64,000 bases of DNA from Dirofilaria immitis. Lineage: Eukaryota; Nematoda; Chromadorea; Rhabditida; Onchocercidae. How positions within the stretch are numbered: position 1 is the stretch's first letter; each line of letters begins with the position of its first letter. Made by a program: the position numbers and the translations under genes. The stretch lies in assembly GCA_024305405.1 (NCBI GenBank), contig JAKNDB010000109.1:6324001-6388000 (forward strand). Reading direction: 5' to 3'. The notes beneath the pieces are model-generated. The model worked only from the letters and a program-made list of their open reading frames with translations, did not search any database and was not told the origin of the DNA. Of this stretch, positions 25,916 through 37,861 are shown one piece after another.

Positions 25916-26789
25916 TATCCTCCAGCCAGAATGGAAAAATTCAGAAAAATTATTAAATGCAAATTCCAAAATCTGCTGATTTATTAATAATCGTGAAAAG
26001 AATAAACGTGCCAACTACCTAAAAAATAAATATGTTAAAAGAAAAAGGTTCTCATGCCAGCTATTTAATTTAATGATTAACGTCTATAATTTTTATTCCA
26101 TGTGCGATTTGGTATGAACATGTACATCCGTCATTTCTATATCCCATCCATTATACTTATATCGGTTTTTAGCAACATTTTGTGAAGTTTAGAAATTCGA
26201 AAGATTAAAGGCTGAGAATCTTTGCTTTGAATTATCTTTTATTCAACTTCTAATATGCATTTTAATCACGAATTGCAAACTTATTATTAAATTTTATCAT
26301 TTTTATGAAATCAAAATTGCAATATTTCTCAACGACAGCCTATTTGCGATCATTGGAGTGACTGATTTGACGCTCCTGGCTATTGTGCCAAGAACGGCAA
26401 TCTGCGCCGTCCACATGCCCTTTATCCAAAATAATATTTATAGACGTTCCGTTGATATGAAATAAAGTAGTCCCCAAGGGTCTATCATTCAATTAAGATC
26501 AATCATTGCGAACAATATTATGAATAAGCAGTATATTACGTGCTTTCTAAATCGATGAGCTTATCTTTAATACTCTCCTTATCAAGCTCAGCGAGTTGGT
26601 AGCTTCTGTTAGCTATTATAAATTTTAACAAAAATTTGAAATTTCGTAAATTAGAAAATTGAATCCTAGATTTAAGGAGTACTTATTTAGTGTTTTTCTA
26701 TAAGGTATATGCAAATTCTTACTGATTATTATAATATTAATCCTCAGACCCAAAAATCTTGGCCATTTGTATTAATAAGGAATATTGAC

Positions 26790-27224
26790 TTAGTGCTGTT
26801 TTCTGAATTCAACTTTGAAAAAAAAGCTATACATTTGATAAAAATACGAAATCCAAATATTTGGAACGGCTGAGATAAAGACGAAGGATCCGAAAGAGTA
26901 CGGTAAATTGAGCAAAACGAGTTGCAGACAGTGTTCTGAATGCCTGTATCCATCTGTGTTGTAGGAGAAGGGAGTGTTTGTCGTTACTTTGTCGATGTCG
27001 CACCGTGAAAATCGGGATGAATAGATGATAAACAGGCATGTAATGCCACAGCAGGACACGTGGTTGAATATATTTGTCGGCATACACGCATGTATATGCC
27101 TGTGTATGTCGGTGTATGCATAGGTGCCACTAACATGTGATAACAATCGCAAATGGGTGCGATTTGATGTGACGAACAACCACGACAATGACACTCCGGT
27201 GATGCCGAATATAGGATAGTTCAT
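26790..27224 (-). CDS. Hypothetical 144-codon single-exon ORF
   Basis: An ATG at 27224 opens the longest uninterrupted frame outside recognised genes, starting MNYPIFGITGVSLSWLFVTS and ending FKVEFRKQH. No domain was recognised. A second frame of 86 codons is open on the same strand, and part of the region is a degenerate TGTATGC-type repeat; both suggest low stop-codon density from composition. It has Cys and His residues without a regular spacing. Weakly supported as a gene. Confidence 0.15.
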   Translation of the reverse strand: MNYPIFGITGVSLSWLFVTSNRTHLRLLSHVSGTYAYTDIHRHIHACMPTNIFNHVSCCGITCLFIIYSSRFSRCDIDKVTTNTPFSYNTDGYRHSEHCLQLVLLNLPYSFGSFVFISAVPNIWISYFYQMYSFFFKVEFRKQH

Positions 27225-28318
27225 TTGTTGAAATATAATTTATATCGGAATAAGTTAGTTCGGTATGCATATGTTAACCTCGTCCGTTCTCACTCAGTGT
27301 CTCACATCTGTTAAAATTTATCATCGACAACCTCTTCCTACTTTACCATCTCTTTCCTTTCTGGATCCTGTTTTATCAATTCTTCAACAATCGTCTCCCT
27401 TTTCCCTCGCTTTGTTCATTTTCATAAAACATGTACAGATATATGAATGAAGGAATGAATACATACGCGAACTGCATTATTCAGTATATTTTAAGGGGAT
27501 AGTTTTCGATTTTCACCGTCAAATGCCATTTATACTACGCTTTCTTACAGAGACAGTGCATCAAACATTTTGCATGTTAAAAATTAAAATAGTATGGAGC
27601 TATTTAATATTTGCTCTCTCCAACTTTTTTATAGCTCAGATTCGGAAGTTACCGATATTCTTCATTCAGGCAATTATGTTTTGTCCTTGCATATTTAGTG
27701 AATGTGATTGAAAATAAAGACAAAATAAAATAAGTGATAGAAATGCATAAAGTTTAGCAAGATCTAGTGTTTACGGAACTAAAAACGGAAATTCAAATAT
27801 TTTTCAGGATAAAAGAAAAGAAAAGATCGATGCTCGGCGTTGAAATTGACGAGATTTGTCGTCGAGATTTGTGGTTCTACGACAGTTCAAAATGAGCATT
27901 CTTCTTCCATTTTGAATAAACGATCTTTGACAAATGCAAATGCGATGACGGTTGACGATATCCTCCCAGCTGTCCATGTCCACGCCCTCCAGTCCCTTTA
28001 TCTTTCTCCATGCTTTCCCTATTCATATCCTAGACAAGTGAAACCTGTAGCAGCATAATTCTTCTCTCCTCAGATAAATGAAGCCCTTCCTTTCCATACA
28101 GCTTAACTAAAATTAATGTCAGTTTAGTTAACTAACCTGCTTATCATTTACCGACTACTTCATACGGTTACAAATCAAATTTTCTAAAATAAGCACCCTA
28201 CACCATATGGTGACTTTTAAATAATATAAAATATGCAAATTATGCCAGTATATTTCACTTTATAATGGAAAATTGGAAATATATTAATATAATCCGAAGG
28301 TATAATAACTTCTTAATT

Positions 28319-31287
28319 GTAACTTCGAGTTACAATACTATTATATTTTTAATATGGTTTAAAAACTTGAAATTCTCTTCTTCGAAATTCTGATATAGTA
28401 TAGTAACTTCGAGTTACAATACTATTATATTTTTAATATGGTTTAAAAACTTGAAATTCTCTTCTTCGAAATTCTGATATAGTATAGTAACTTCGAGTTA
28501 CAATACTATTATATTTTTAATATGGTTTAAAAACTTGAAATTCTCTTCTTCGAAATTCTGATATAGTATAGTAACTTCGAGTTACAATACTATTATATTT
28601 TTAATATGGTTTAAAAACTTGAAATTCTCTTCTTCGAAATTCTGATATAGTATAGTAACTTCGAGTTACAATACTATTATATTTTTAATATGGTTTAAAA
28701 ACTTGAAATTCTCTTCTTCGAAATTCTGATATAGTATAGTAACTTCGAGTTACAATACTATTATATTTTTAATATGGTTTAAAAACTTGAAATTCTCTTC
28801 TTCGAAATTCTGATATAGTATAGTAACTTCGAGTTACAATACTATTATATTTTTAATATGGTTTAAAAACTTGAAATTCTCTTCTTCGAAATTCTGATAT
28901 AGTATAGTAACTTCGAGTTACAATACTATTATATTTTTAATATGGTTTAAAAACTTGAAATTCTCTTCTTCGAAATTCTGATATAGTATAGTAACTTCGA
29001 GTTACAATACTATTATATTTTTAATATGGTTTAAAAACTTGAAATTCTCTTCTTCGAAATTCTGATATAGTATAGTAACTTCGAGTTACAATACTATTAT
29101 ATTTTTAATATGGTTTAAAAACTTGAAATTCTCTTCTTCGAAATTCTGATATAGTATAGTAACTTCGAGTTACAATACTATTATATTTTTAATATGGTTT
29201 AAAAACTTGAAATTCTCTTCTTCGAAATTCTGATATAGTATAGTAACTTCGAGTTACAATACTATTATATTTTTAATATGGTTTAAAAACTTGAAATTCT
29301 CTTCTTCGAAATTCTGATATAGTATAGTAACTTCGAGTTACAATACTATTATATTTTTAATATGGTTTAAAAACTTGAAATTCTCTTCTTCGAAATTCTG
29401 ATATAGTATAGTAACTTCGAGTTACAATACTATTATATTTTTAATATGGTTTAAAAACTTGAAATTCTCTTCTTCGAAATTCTGATATAGTATAGTAACT
29501 TCGAGTTACAATACTATTATATTTTTAATATGGTTTAAAAACTTGAAATTCTCTTCTTCGAAATTCTGATATAGTATAGTAACTTCGAGTTACAATACTA
29601 TTATATTTTTTAATATGGTTTAAAAACTTGAAATTCTCTTCTTCGAAATTCTGATATAGTATAGTAACTTCGAGTTACAATACTATTATATTTTTAATAT
29701 GGTTTAAAAACTTGAAATTCTCTTCTTCGAAATTCTGATATAGTATAGTAACTTCGAGTTACAATACTATTATATTTTTTAATATGGTTTAAAAACTTGA
29801 AATTCTCTTCTTCGAAATTCTGATATAGTATAGTAACTTCGAGTTACAATACTATTATATTTTTTAATATGGTTTAAAACTTGAAATTCTCTTCTTCGAA
29901 ATTCTGATATAGTATAGTAACTTCGAGTTACAATACTATTATATTTTTTAATATGGTTTAAAAACTTGAAATTCTCTTCTTCGAAATTCTGATATAGTAT
30001 AGTAACTTCGAGTTACAATACTATTATATTTTTAATATGGTTTAAAAACTTGAAATTCTCTTCTTCGAAATTCTGATATAGTATAGTAACTTCGAGTTAC
30101 AATACTATTATATTTTTTAATATGGTTTAAAAACTTGAAATTCTCTTCTTCGAAATTCTGATATAGTATAGTAACTTCGAGTTACAATACTATTATATTT
30201 TTTAATATGGTTTAAAAACTTGAAATTCTCTTCTTCGAAATTCTGATATAGTATAGTAACTTCGAGTTACAATACTATTATATTTTTTAATATGGTTTAA
30301 AAACTTGAAATTCTCTTCTTCGAAATTCTGATATAGTATAGTAACTTCGAGTTACAATACTATTATATTTTTAATATGGTTTAAAAACTTGAAATTCTCT
30401 TCTTCGAAATTCTGATATAGTATAGTAACTTCGAGTTACAATACTATTATATTTTTAATATGGTTTAAAAACTTGAAATTCTCTTCTTCGAAATTCTGAT
30501 ATAGTATAGTAACTTCGAGTTACAATACTATTATATTTTTAATATGGTTTAAAAACTTGAAATTCTCTTCTTCGAAATTCTGATATAGTATAGTAACTTC
30601 GAGTTACAATACTATTATATTTTTTAATATGGTTTAAAAACTTGAAATTCTCTTCTTCGAAATTCTGATATAGTATAGTAACTTCGAGTTACAATACTAT
30701 TATATTTTTAATATGGTTTAAAAACTTGAAATTCTCTTCTTCGAAATTCTGATATAGTATAGTAACTTCGAGTTACAATACTATTATATTTTTTAATATG
30801 GTTTAAAAACTTGAAATTCTCTTCTTCGAAATTCTGATATAGTATAGTAACTTCGAGTTACAATACTATTATATTTTTTAATATGGTTTAAAAACTTGAA
30901 ATTCTCTTCTTCGAAATTCTGATATAGTATAGTAACTTCGAGTTACAATACTATTATATTTTTAATATGGTTTAAAAACTTGAAATTCTCTTCTTCGAAA
31001 TTCTGATATAGTATAGTAACTTCGAGTTACAATACTATTATATTTTTAATATGGTTTAAAAACTTGAAATTCTCTTCTTCGAAATTCTGATATAGTATAG
31101 TAACTTCGAGTTACAATACTATTATATTTTTAATATGGTTTAAAAACTTGAAATTCTCTTCTTCGAAATTCTGATATAGTATAGTAACTTCGAGTTACAA
31201 TACTATTATATTTTTTAATATGGTTTAAAAACTTGAAATTCTCTTCTTAAAAACTTGAAATTCTCTTCTTCGAAATTCTGATATAGT
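28319..31287. repeat. 84-bp satellite array, about 35 copies
   Basis: The motif AACTTCGAG recurs 35 times, first at 28321 and last at 31186. The spacing is exactly 84 bases from 28321 to 29581 (copies 1-16 start in step, with no mismatch noticed). From copy 16 onward the T run in TATATTTTTAATATGG has either five or six T, giving units of 84 or 85; copy 19 also lacks an A in TTTAAAAAC. Each unit contains an imperfect palindrome: arms ATAGTATAGTAACT and AGTTACAATACTAT with loop TCG (for example 28395-28425), 13 pairs and one A-A mismatch. The array starts abruptly after TTAATTGT and ends at a partly duplicated last unit. The unit does not resemble known filarial repeats I can recall (Brugia HhaI about 322 bp, Onchocerca about 150 bp). 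Confidence 0.98.
31205..31287. repeat. Rearranged last unit of the satellite
   Basis: In the last copy the block AAAAACTTGAAATTCTCTTC followed by TT is present twice in direct succession (22-bp internal duplication), after which the array stops at GATATAGT and unique sequence begins (GCTGGACAAGCC). This marks the 3' boundary of the array. Confidence 0.9.
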
Positions 31288-32936
31288 GCTGGACAAGCCG
31301 ACGTTAGCACATAGGAAACCCGAGAACGAACTGTTGTTAATCATTCGGATGGTAATTTGGCCTACTGCGCTTTCATAATTCTATATAAACAAATGCATGC
31401 ATCACATCTTGCGTCAAATAATGTTCTAAAAAAGAAAAAACATAAAACAAGCAAGAAAATTCAATCCATTATAACTTTCACTCCAAAACTCTTATGGACG
31501 TATAACAAGTCCTAGTATCCTTTTGCAATACCATCCCAATAACTGACTGTGAAAAAACGAATAATTATCAGTATTTTTCGCCTATCTATTCTTCTTAACA
31601 CATTAATTGATAGCACCTGATACACAAGCCTTTTTCCTCCATTCTTTGAGTTTTACTCAACGATTCTTAGAATATACGGCTTTCTTATTTGCAATCAAAA
31701 CACAGCAATTAATCCAAGCTTTCGACTTTTCATCATCCTTTTTCGAGAATAGAAAGAATGAAAGAAGTGTGAACAAAAGTGTCATGGGCAAATTTTCCCA
31801 ACAAATCCGTGCATTCTCATTTTAATATCCATCCGATTAGTAAATTTCATTTCACACAACATAATCACAAAAAAATCGGTGGTATTTTTACGAAACAGGT
31901 ATAATATTGTTCACATCTACTTCTTTTTAGTTAGATTTTTTAATAGGTAAGGGGAATAAGACAGTGAAAATCACTTCTACTTGGTCAACTTTATCTGTTT
32001 TTTTAGTTTTTTTTCATTTTTTAGTTTTAAAACTAATAAATCAACCTAAATTATTGAAATTCTAAATTTGCTTAGATGTTTATGTTACCACTAGTTCTTA
32101 TCGATTATTTAAGATATTGATTTTTCTTCTCTTGATAATAAGGATAAGATAGACTTTTCGTCTCATTGTGCTTCATTTTGAAGAAAATCATATACGCCAT
32201 TCCTAAGAAAATTTATGTCGTTGTTGACAATGTTACTCATGGATAACTAATTCAGAGAATATTTGGAGGATAGAAATGAAGTTACTATGCATATTTCCGA
32301 AATTCCATATAATTTATTTATTTCATGAGAAATATAATTCGAATATTTCATCTCAATAGTAGAATTTTGAAAAATAAAAGAAACATTGACAGTTTCTGCG
32401 AACAAATTGTTTTGATCGTTTCGAGAATCTTGTACACGACCTATCCATGGTTTGAAAATTATTTATCAACGATTATCTGCAATTTCAATGACGCAGGTTT
32501 TTGATTTGGCAACAGCTACCACATGCAGAGATCGAACTTCATGATACACAACAACTACAAGGATTGTTAAATTTGCTTATGTTAAATTATATGTATTCTA
32601 ATTTCAATACAAATACGCTCATCAAAATTCAAGATAGAAAATATTTCTTTTTAAGAGGAAGGAGGAGTGAATACCATACATTTGTTTGGAACTATTTTTC
32701 ATAAATACAGAACAATTGCGCTCATTTTTTGAACTTTTAATCAAAAGGTAAGAAATCGCGGCAAAATCATCGAAATGATTGTTTTCTAAATTCTTTCAAT
32801 GCATGTCTAGTCATTTTAATGTATTACGCCTTTTAGGAAACTTCTGTTAGACCATCTCAGAAAATATTGAAAGAAGTATCCCGTAGTATTTTTCAACTAA
32901 CAGGACGTTTTGTTATTGTCATTATGTGATTGTCAG

Positions 32937-33003
32937 ATGAAATTGTGGAATTGCAACTGCAATTAGCGGGTCAGATAAAAGCGATGACTGCCATTATAAG
33001 TCA
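32937..33003 (+). other. Exon-like stretch with strong splice sites, product unknown
   Basis: After TTGTCAG the frame reads EIVELQLQLAGQIKAMTAII and ends at CA|GTAAGTTT, a near-ideal donor. It is 67 bases long, entering in phase 1 and leaving in phase 2. The composition suggests a helix or coiled coil. No partner exons could be joined, so it may be a relic of a lost gene or chance. Confidence 0.2.
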
Positions 33004-35024
33004 GTAAGTTTTCGATTGATTGAAATTAAACGGAAATAAATGCATTGTTAATGCCAAAATCCAAAAACTATCCCAATCAGCACATTTTTGCTTTCTTCAA
33101 CTGTAAATAGAAATGGATTTTACGGTATTGATTTAGTCGACTAATTGTCATAAATTATGAAAAGTTGACGGATGCAATGACATTTATCATATAATAATAC
33201 TGAGAAAGTGGTTATTTATATTATTATTGTTGTTTCACAATCTCTATGCGAGTACTGCAATAATCCCTGTATTTTTCATCAATACGGTCCCAAAATAATT
33301 CATTGCTTTGGTACTAACTATAAATTAATTCAAATACGAAAACTTTCTGAAATATACAAAACGCAGGATTTCGGTAAAGTTGCCGATAACATCAAATTTA
33401 TCAGATAGGAATCCTGATAACTGACTGGTATTAAAAGCCTTTTCAAATTTCTAATCGTTCTACTGATTTAAGTCTAATCAATTATTTCTTTACTTCGTTT
33501 CTTTTTTGAGAAGAGTTTTAATAAAATATGGTAATTCATTCTCAATCATTATACCGTTTAGTAGATGTTCCAGGTTTGGAAGATTCTAAATTCAATTGTT
33601 TGAACAGATTTCCAAATCTTCCGGTTTACTTAATTTCTCATATGATGAACTTGATTAGTAATGAAGTGATTCCTAAGCGTTTATTTGAAGCAGGCAGAAT
33701 AAGCTCAATAATGCGATATTGTGAAAAATTTAAAGTAACCGTTAAATTAGTTCACTATTAAATTGAGAAAAGACTTTTTGAGTTTCATTAAAATTTATTT
33801 ACTTACCATTCTTGAACAATATAATCACGTAATTGTTAGCTAGGAAATTTCTAAAATTGGTTTTGAATGACAACATGTCCGAAATTAAGGAAATATAAAC
33901 CCCCATTAATCTGAGATTTTCAAAGCATACAAATTTACCTAAAGGTTCTACTTTTGGAAATTTATGGTGTGATGGATGATAAGCAAATTTTTTGCATTAG
34001 GTACATGAATGTTTGTTGTATCAACAATTCAAAATGAAATTAAAATTGGATAAAATACAATCAGCGATTGTAGTGTGCGTAAAAGCAAAGGGAGAATGAT
34101 ACTTTTTATGTAGAAAATGATATTGAAAAAGTTTTTGCAAACAATATAGGATATGGATCACAGAGATGTTGGCATCCATTTAATTAGACCTCACACGCAT
34201 AAAACTTATTTCTTCGGTGCAAAAAATACCTGACTCGAAATTGCGGAAGAGTTGAAAACGGGAGAAGGAGGAAACAGTTGCGAGGTCAGGGTTGGAGAAC
34301 TAAAATGCTTCACATGAACGATTCACCGATTTTTGTTGTCGATGGTCAATTACTACATCACTTGACACTTCAAAGCCTTGGAACCGTCTTTCAGTTGATG
34401 TTATCAGCACCAACTTTCCTAGACTCTATGCAATATACTTTCATGTTCTTTACCGAAATGAAGCTTTTCTTTCATGACGATCCCGAAATTATGCAGAAAT
34501 AAATCATTCGGCAAGTTTATAAGTTCTTCTTTATGTCTTCTTAATCTAAATTTTAAGGATTGTGCGAAAGATCCACAAATGCGCTATCATAGTTGAAATG
34601 CACATTTACGGGAAAAAATCCATCAAAATATCTTTTCAAGTTATACATTTTAAATTTGCAAATTTTTCGTGCCTTCCATAGCACATATCGTATGATTGCT
34701 TTGAAAGATGTACGGATAAAACAGAATAAGCCTTTTATTAACAACCCTTGCATCAAGCAGCCGTTCAGATAAGACGTAATGTAAGGCAAAATTTCTTGTT
34801 AGATTCGTCGAAGATGGAATGAACGATTCATATAAAAATAGATTTCCTGGTGTCCCCCATGTTATTTTTTTCGCAAGTGTGACGAAGAACAGCCAAACGA
34901 TACATATTTGTAATATCAATTATTTCGATTAAAGATCAGTTAATTCTGTTACTAATGAAGAGTAAATTTTGACCAATAACAGACTATAACGCCTGCAGAT
35001 CCGATCGAACATTCTTTCTTCAAC

Positions 35025-35092
35025 AATATTCTAATAATACTAAATAACCAGAAAGATTAAATATTCTAATAATACTAAATAACCAGAAAGAT
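35025..35092. repeat. 34-bp perfect tandem duplication
   Basis: A 34-base block beginning AATATTCTAATAATACTAAA and ending CAGAAAGATT is present twice back to back (35025-35058 and 35059-35092) with no mismatch, indicating a recent duplication in non-coding DNA. Confidence 0.95.
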
Positions 35093-37861
35093 TTTTACAC
35101 GGATTTATTCCCAACATTCCATTCTTGTGGCAAGCTAAAGTGGCATGCATAGAAAGCGATGTTCTTGAACTAATCGGCACTATGGAGTTCAAGACTTCAA
35201 AGTTTATTTATTTCAGGAATAATTCCTCCCTTTACTTTTCGTGCCCAGAATTATCAATTTTCGTCCAGTTTCTACTGCACTCCTGCTCTACGCACGATGA
35301 CACAGGCGCCATGTTATTCAGTGTTGTACCATGCAAATATTTTAACTCAGACATGCACAATAGAATTTCCTAAAAGTTAGCTTTCATCTCTCCTTTGGTT
35401 TGGTAATTCCTTTATTTCATACAACTCTTATCAGAAACTTAGTCATCACAATAACAATTAAAAAATTTTCTCTGCTGTTTCAGGTATTTAAACTGCACTG
35501 AAACCATGCCTTTCTTATTACGACTACTGCATTTCATCATGACCGAGCTCACTTTAAATGTCGAATTATGGCCATTTAAATGAGTAAAATGTAGTTTGAT
35601 TTTCAAATGCGTTCGTTTTATTAAAATTCAGACAGTGTCTAAGACCTGGGTCTATACTGAGAATTACGCATATTTTAAAAATTCTAGCAGATGGAACTAA
35701 TGTCTTGAACTAACAGCTTCCAATCTCCATCCCTTAATAAATATCAGAAAAACATTAAATCATCTGAAAAGGGAAGCTGCACTGCACTGCAATGATTTTT
35801 TAGCAAAGCAATGTCGCGTGGATACACATGGAGCAACAACATGAAGCTCTTCCTGAAATTAAAATGAAGAGAAATTGGATGGTGTATCTGATAAACAGAA
35901 ACCATGGATAATTGCTGTGCAATCGACACTAAATAATATGTCTTGAGATCTGGAACTGTCCAAAATACGAAATAGTTTATTTGCAAATGAAAACAGAATG
36001 CAAATTTCTGGAAATAATATCATTCAAGGATATTAGATATAAAAATGTACACGCTACAAAAGACAATAAAGCACAGAAATTTTAAGTGAATTGAATGAGG
36101 ATGCAACTCAAGCAATATTTCAAGATTAAAGAGCTCAAATTTAAAGAAAATAAACAAACAATAACTCAATTATAATAAGTTGCATGTATATTCCCGTTAT
36201 CTTCTAAAATTTCGTACTTTATGGCCACAGCGAAAAAATCGAAAATAAACTGAAATACAACAAAACATACCTGCAATAAAGAAATTCGGAAACGACTACT
36301 CTAGAACTTCAGTTCCAACATTGAGATCATTCAAATTCGTTCGCGCTTATTTACTTGCAAAGTTTTACGATTGGTCGAATAGTTTGACCGCAAAAATATC
36401 GTTAAGAACACAATTCGTGGTAATGACTAATAATGATCAAAAAACTAGAACTATCAACAAAATTATCCACAACCTGTGAATAAAAAATATCACACCCAAA
36501 CAATGTAATAAAAAATGAAGCGACATAAAATTTCAAGCTTTGACTATGCTGGAAAGTGAATATGCCGTACCAATAAATTATTAAAACTGCAGCAAAACGG
36601 CACTTTTGTTCAAAAACGTGTCGCCTCATAAAACTGAGAGAAATAAACAATTTTATCTCCATCCAGTGAAGAAAAGATTCAACAAATTAAAAAATCGTTA
36701 CAATCATTTAAGAAAAATCTGTCACCAATAAGCATTTCTATCCCATTACCTTCAATCCGAGATGTAATTGAAAGAATACGGAAGAAATGATAGTCTGGAG
36801 ATTTTCGACAGCCGACGATTCCAAAAATCTTAAAAATCATTAATTTTCATCATCCAATTTCAGTGAGTCACAGAGTACTGTAAAAATCCAGACTTAAAGG
36901 ACTTTAATTTCTTCAAATGTCCTAAATGTCTCAATTTGGCGCATATAAATTTCCCAAAATTATAGAAAAAATGAAGTGAGACTTTGCACCTTAAATTAGT
37001 CCTCTCCTACAAAATTAAATAACATTTTATTAAAGAAAGAAACGAGACAAAACAAACTGCTGAATTTTTGATTGGTAGAGACAAAAAACTAAAAAAAAGT
37101 TAACGATGAAGTATTTTTCCGACAACATCTGATGAAAAATGATCACCAATATAACATGTATCATGTGAGAAGTGTCGTCATTTGAGTATCACCTTAACAC
37201 AATTAGCTTTTAGCATTATACAAATTTATTCCTTTCAGCTAGTGAATAACGATGACGTATACGAATTTCGCTACATCTGTAATTCATACCCAGCTGTCAC
37301 CACCTGTTGAGCCACAACATTCACTGCGCTTATGTACCGAAGCATACAGTGGCTCACCAGCCTTAAAATTCTTATTTGTCTAAGTATATTTTTATTCACA
37401 TGGTAAAAAATACATAGGAATAGTAATTAAAGAAAAGATAAAGAGGTAGAAAGCAGTGAAGTAAAACAAGTACAAAAAACTTTTTTTGTCAGTTCCAAAT
37501 CGAGTTAGCTATTTAATAATGCAATAGACAACAAAAATTCGTATACTGTTTTGTCCTAGCAACAAATTAAGTGTCCAGATACTATTGCGATAGCATTAGT
37601 TAAATAACTTTAGATACTATTACTTCTTTGAAGAATAAACCTGGTGATGAGATCCAAATGGATGCATCTTGCTATTGCGAGTTTGTAAAAAAGATTTTCT
37701 GGATTATTCTCAAGAGAAGTTTTGCCATATGTAAAACCTTCTGGTACACTGGCCTGCAAAGGAATGATCTTTATGAAATAGATATTCCCAAACAGTTAAA
37801 GAAGGTTGCGACGTTGCAAAATTACAAAGTTTCAAATCTTGAAAAACAATCACACACTGAA

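Larger units (their letters stand above)
19744..28318. other. Upstream gap of elt-1
   Basis: Non-coding as far as can be seen. It contains two GATA-site clusters (21179-21297, 25219-25265), several pyrimidine-rich blocks on the + strand (about 21580-21645, 21915-21965, 22950-23005, 23040-23180), a perfect hairpin at 25877-25915, a less AT-rich patch at 26330-26480 and a 144-codon frame at 26790-27224. A short CAGA/GACA-type tract lies at 20484-20545. No conserved protein, tRNA or rRNA was recognised. The part nearest 19743 should hold the elt-1 promoter. Confidence 0.6.
31288..37861. other. Gap between the satellite and the 3' end of jac-1
   Basis: AT-rich, with no recognised gene. It has several unrelated frames of 65-85 codons (32501-32704, 33528-33761, 34278-34502, 35125-35373), none with a known domain. 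It also has one exon-like stretch with good splice sites at 32937-33003 and a 34-bp perfect tandem duplication at 35025-35092. The part next to 37862 should hold the jac-1 3' UTR. Confidence 0.55.
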
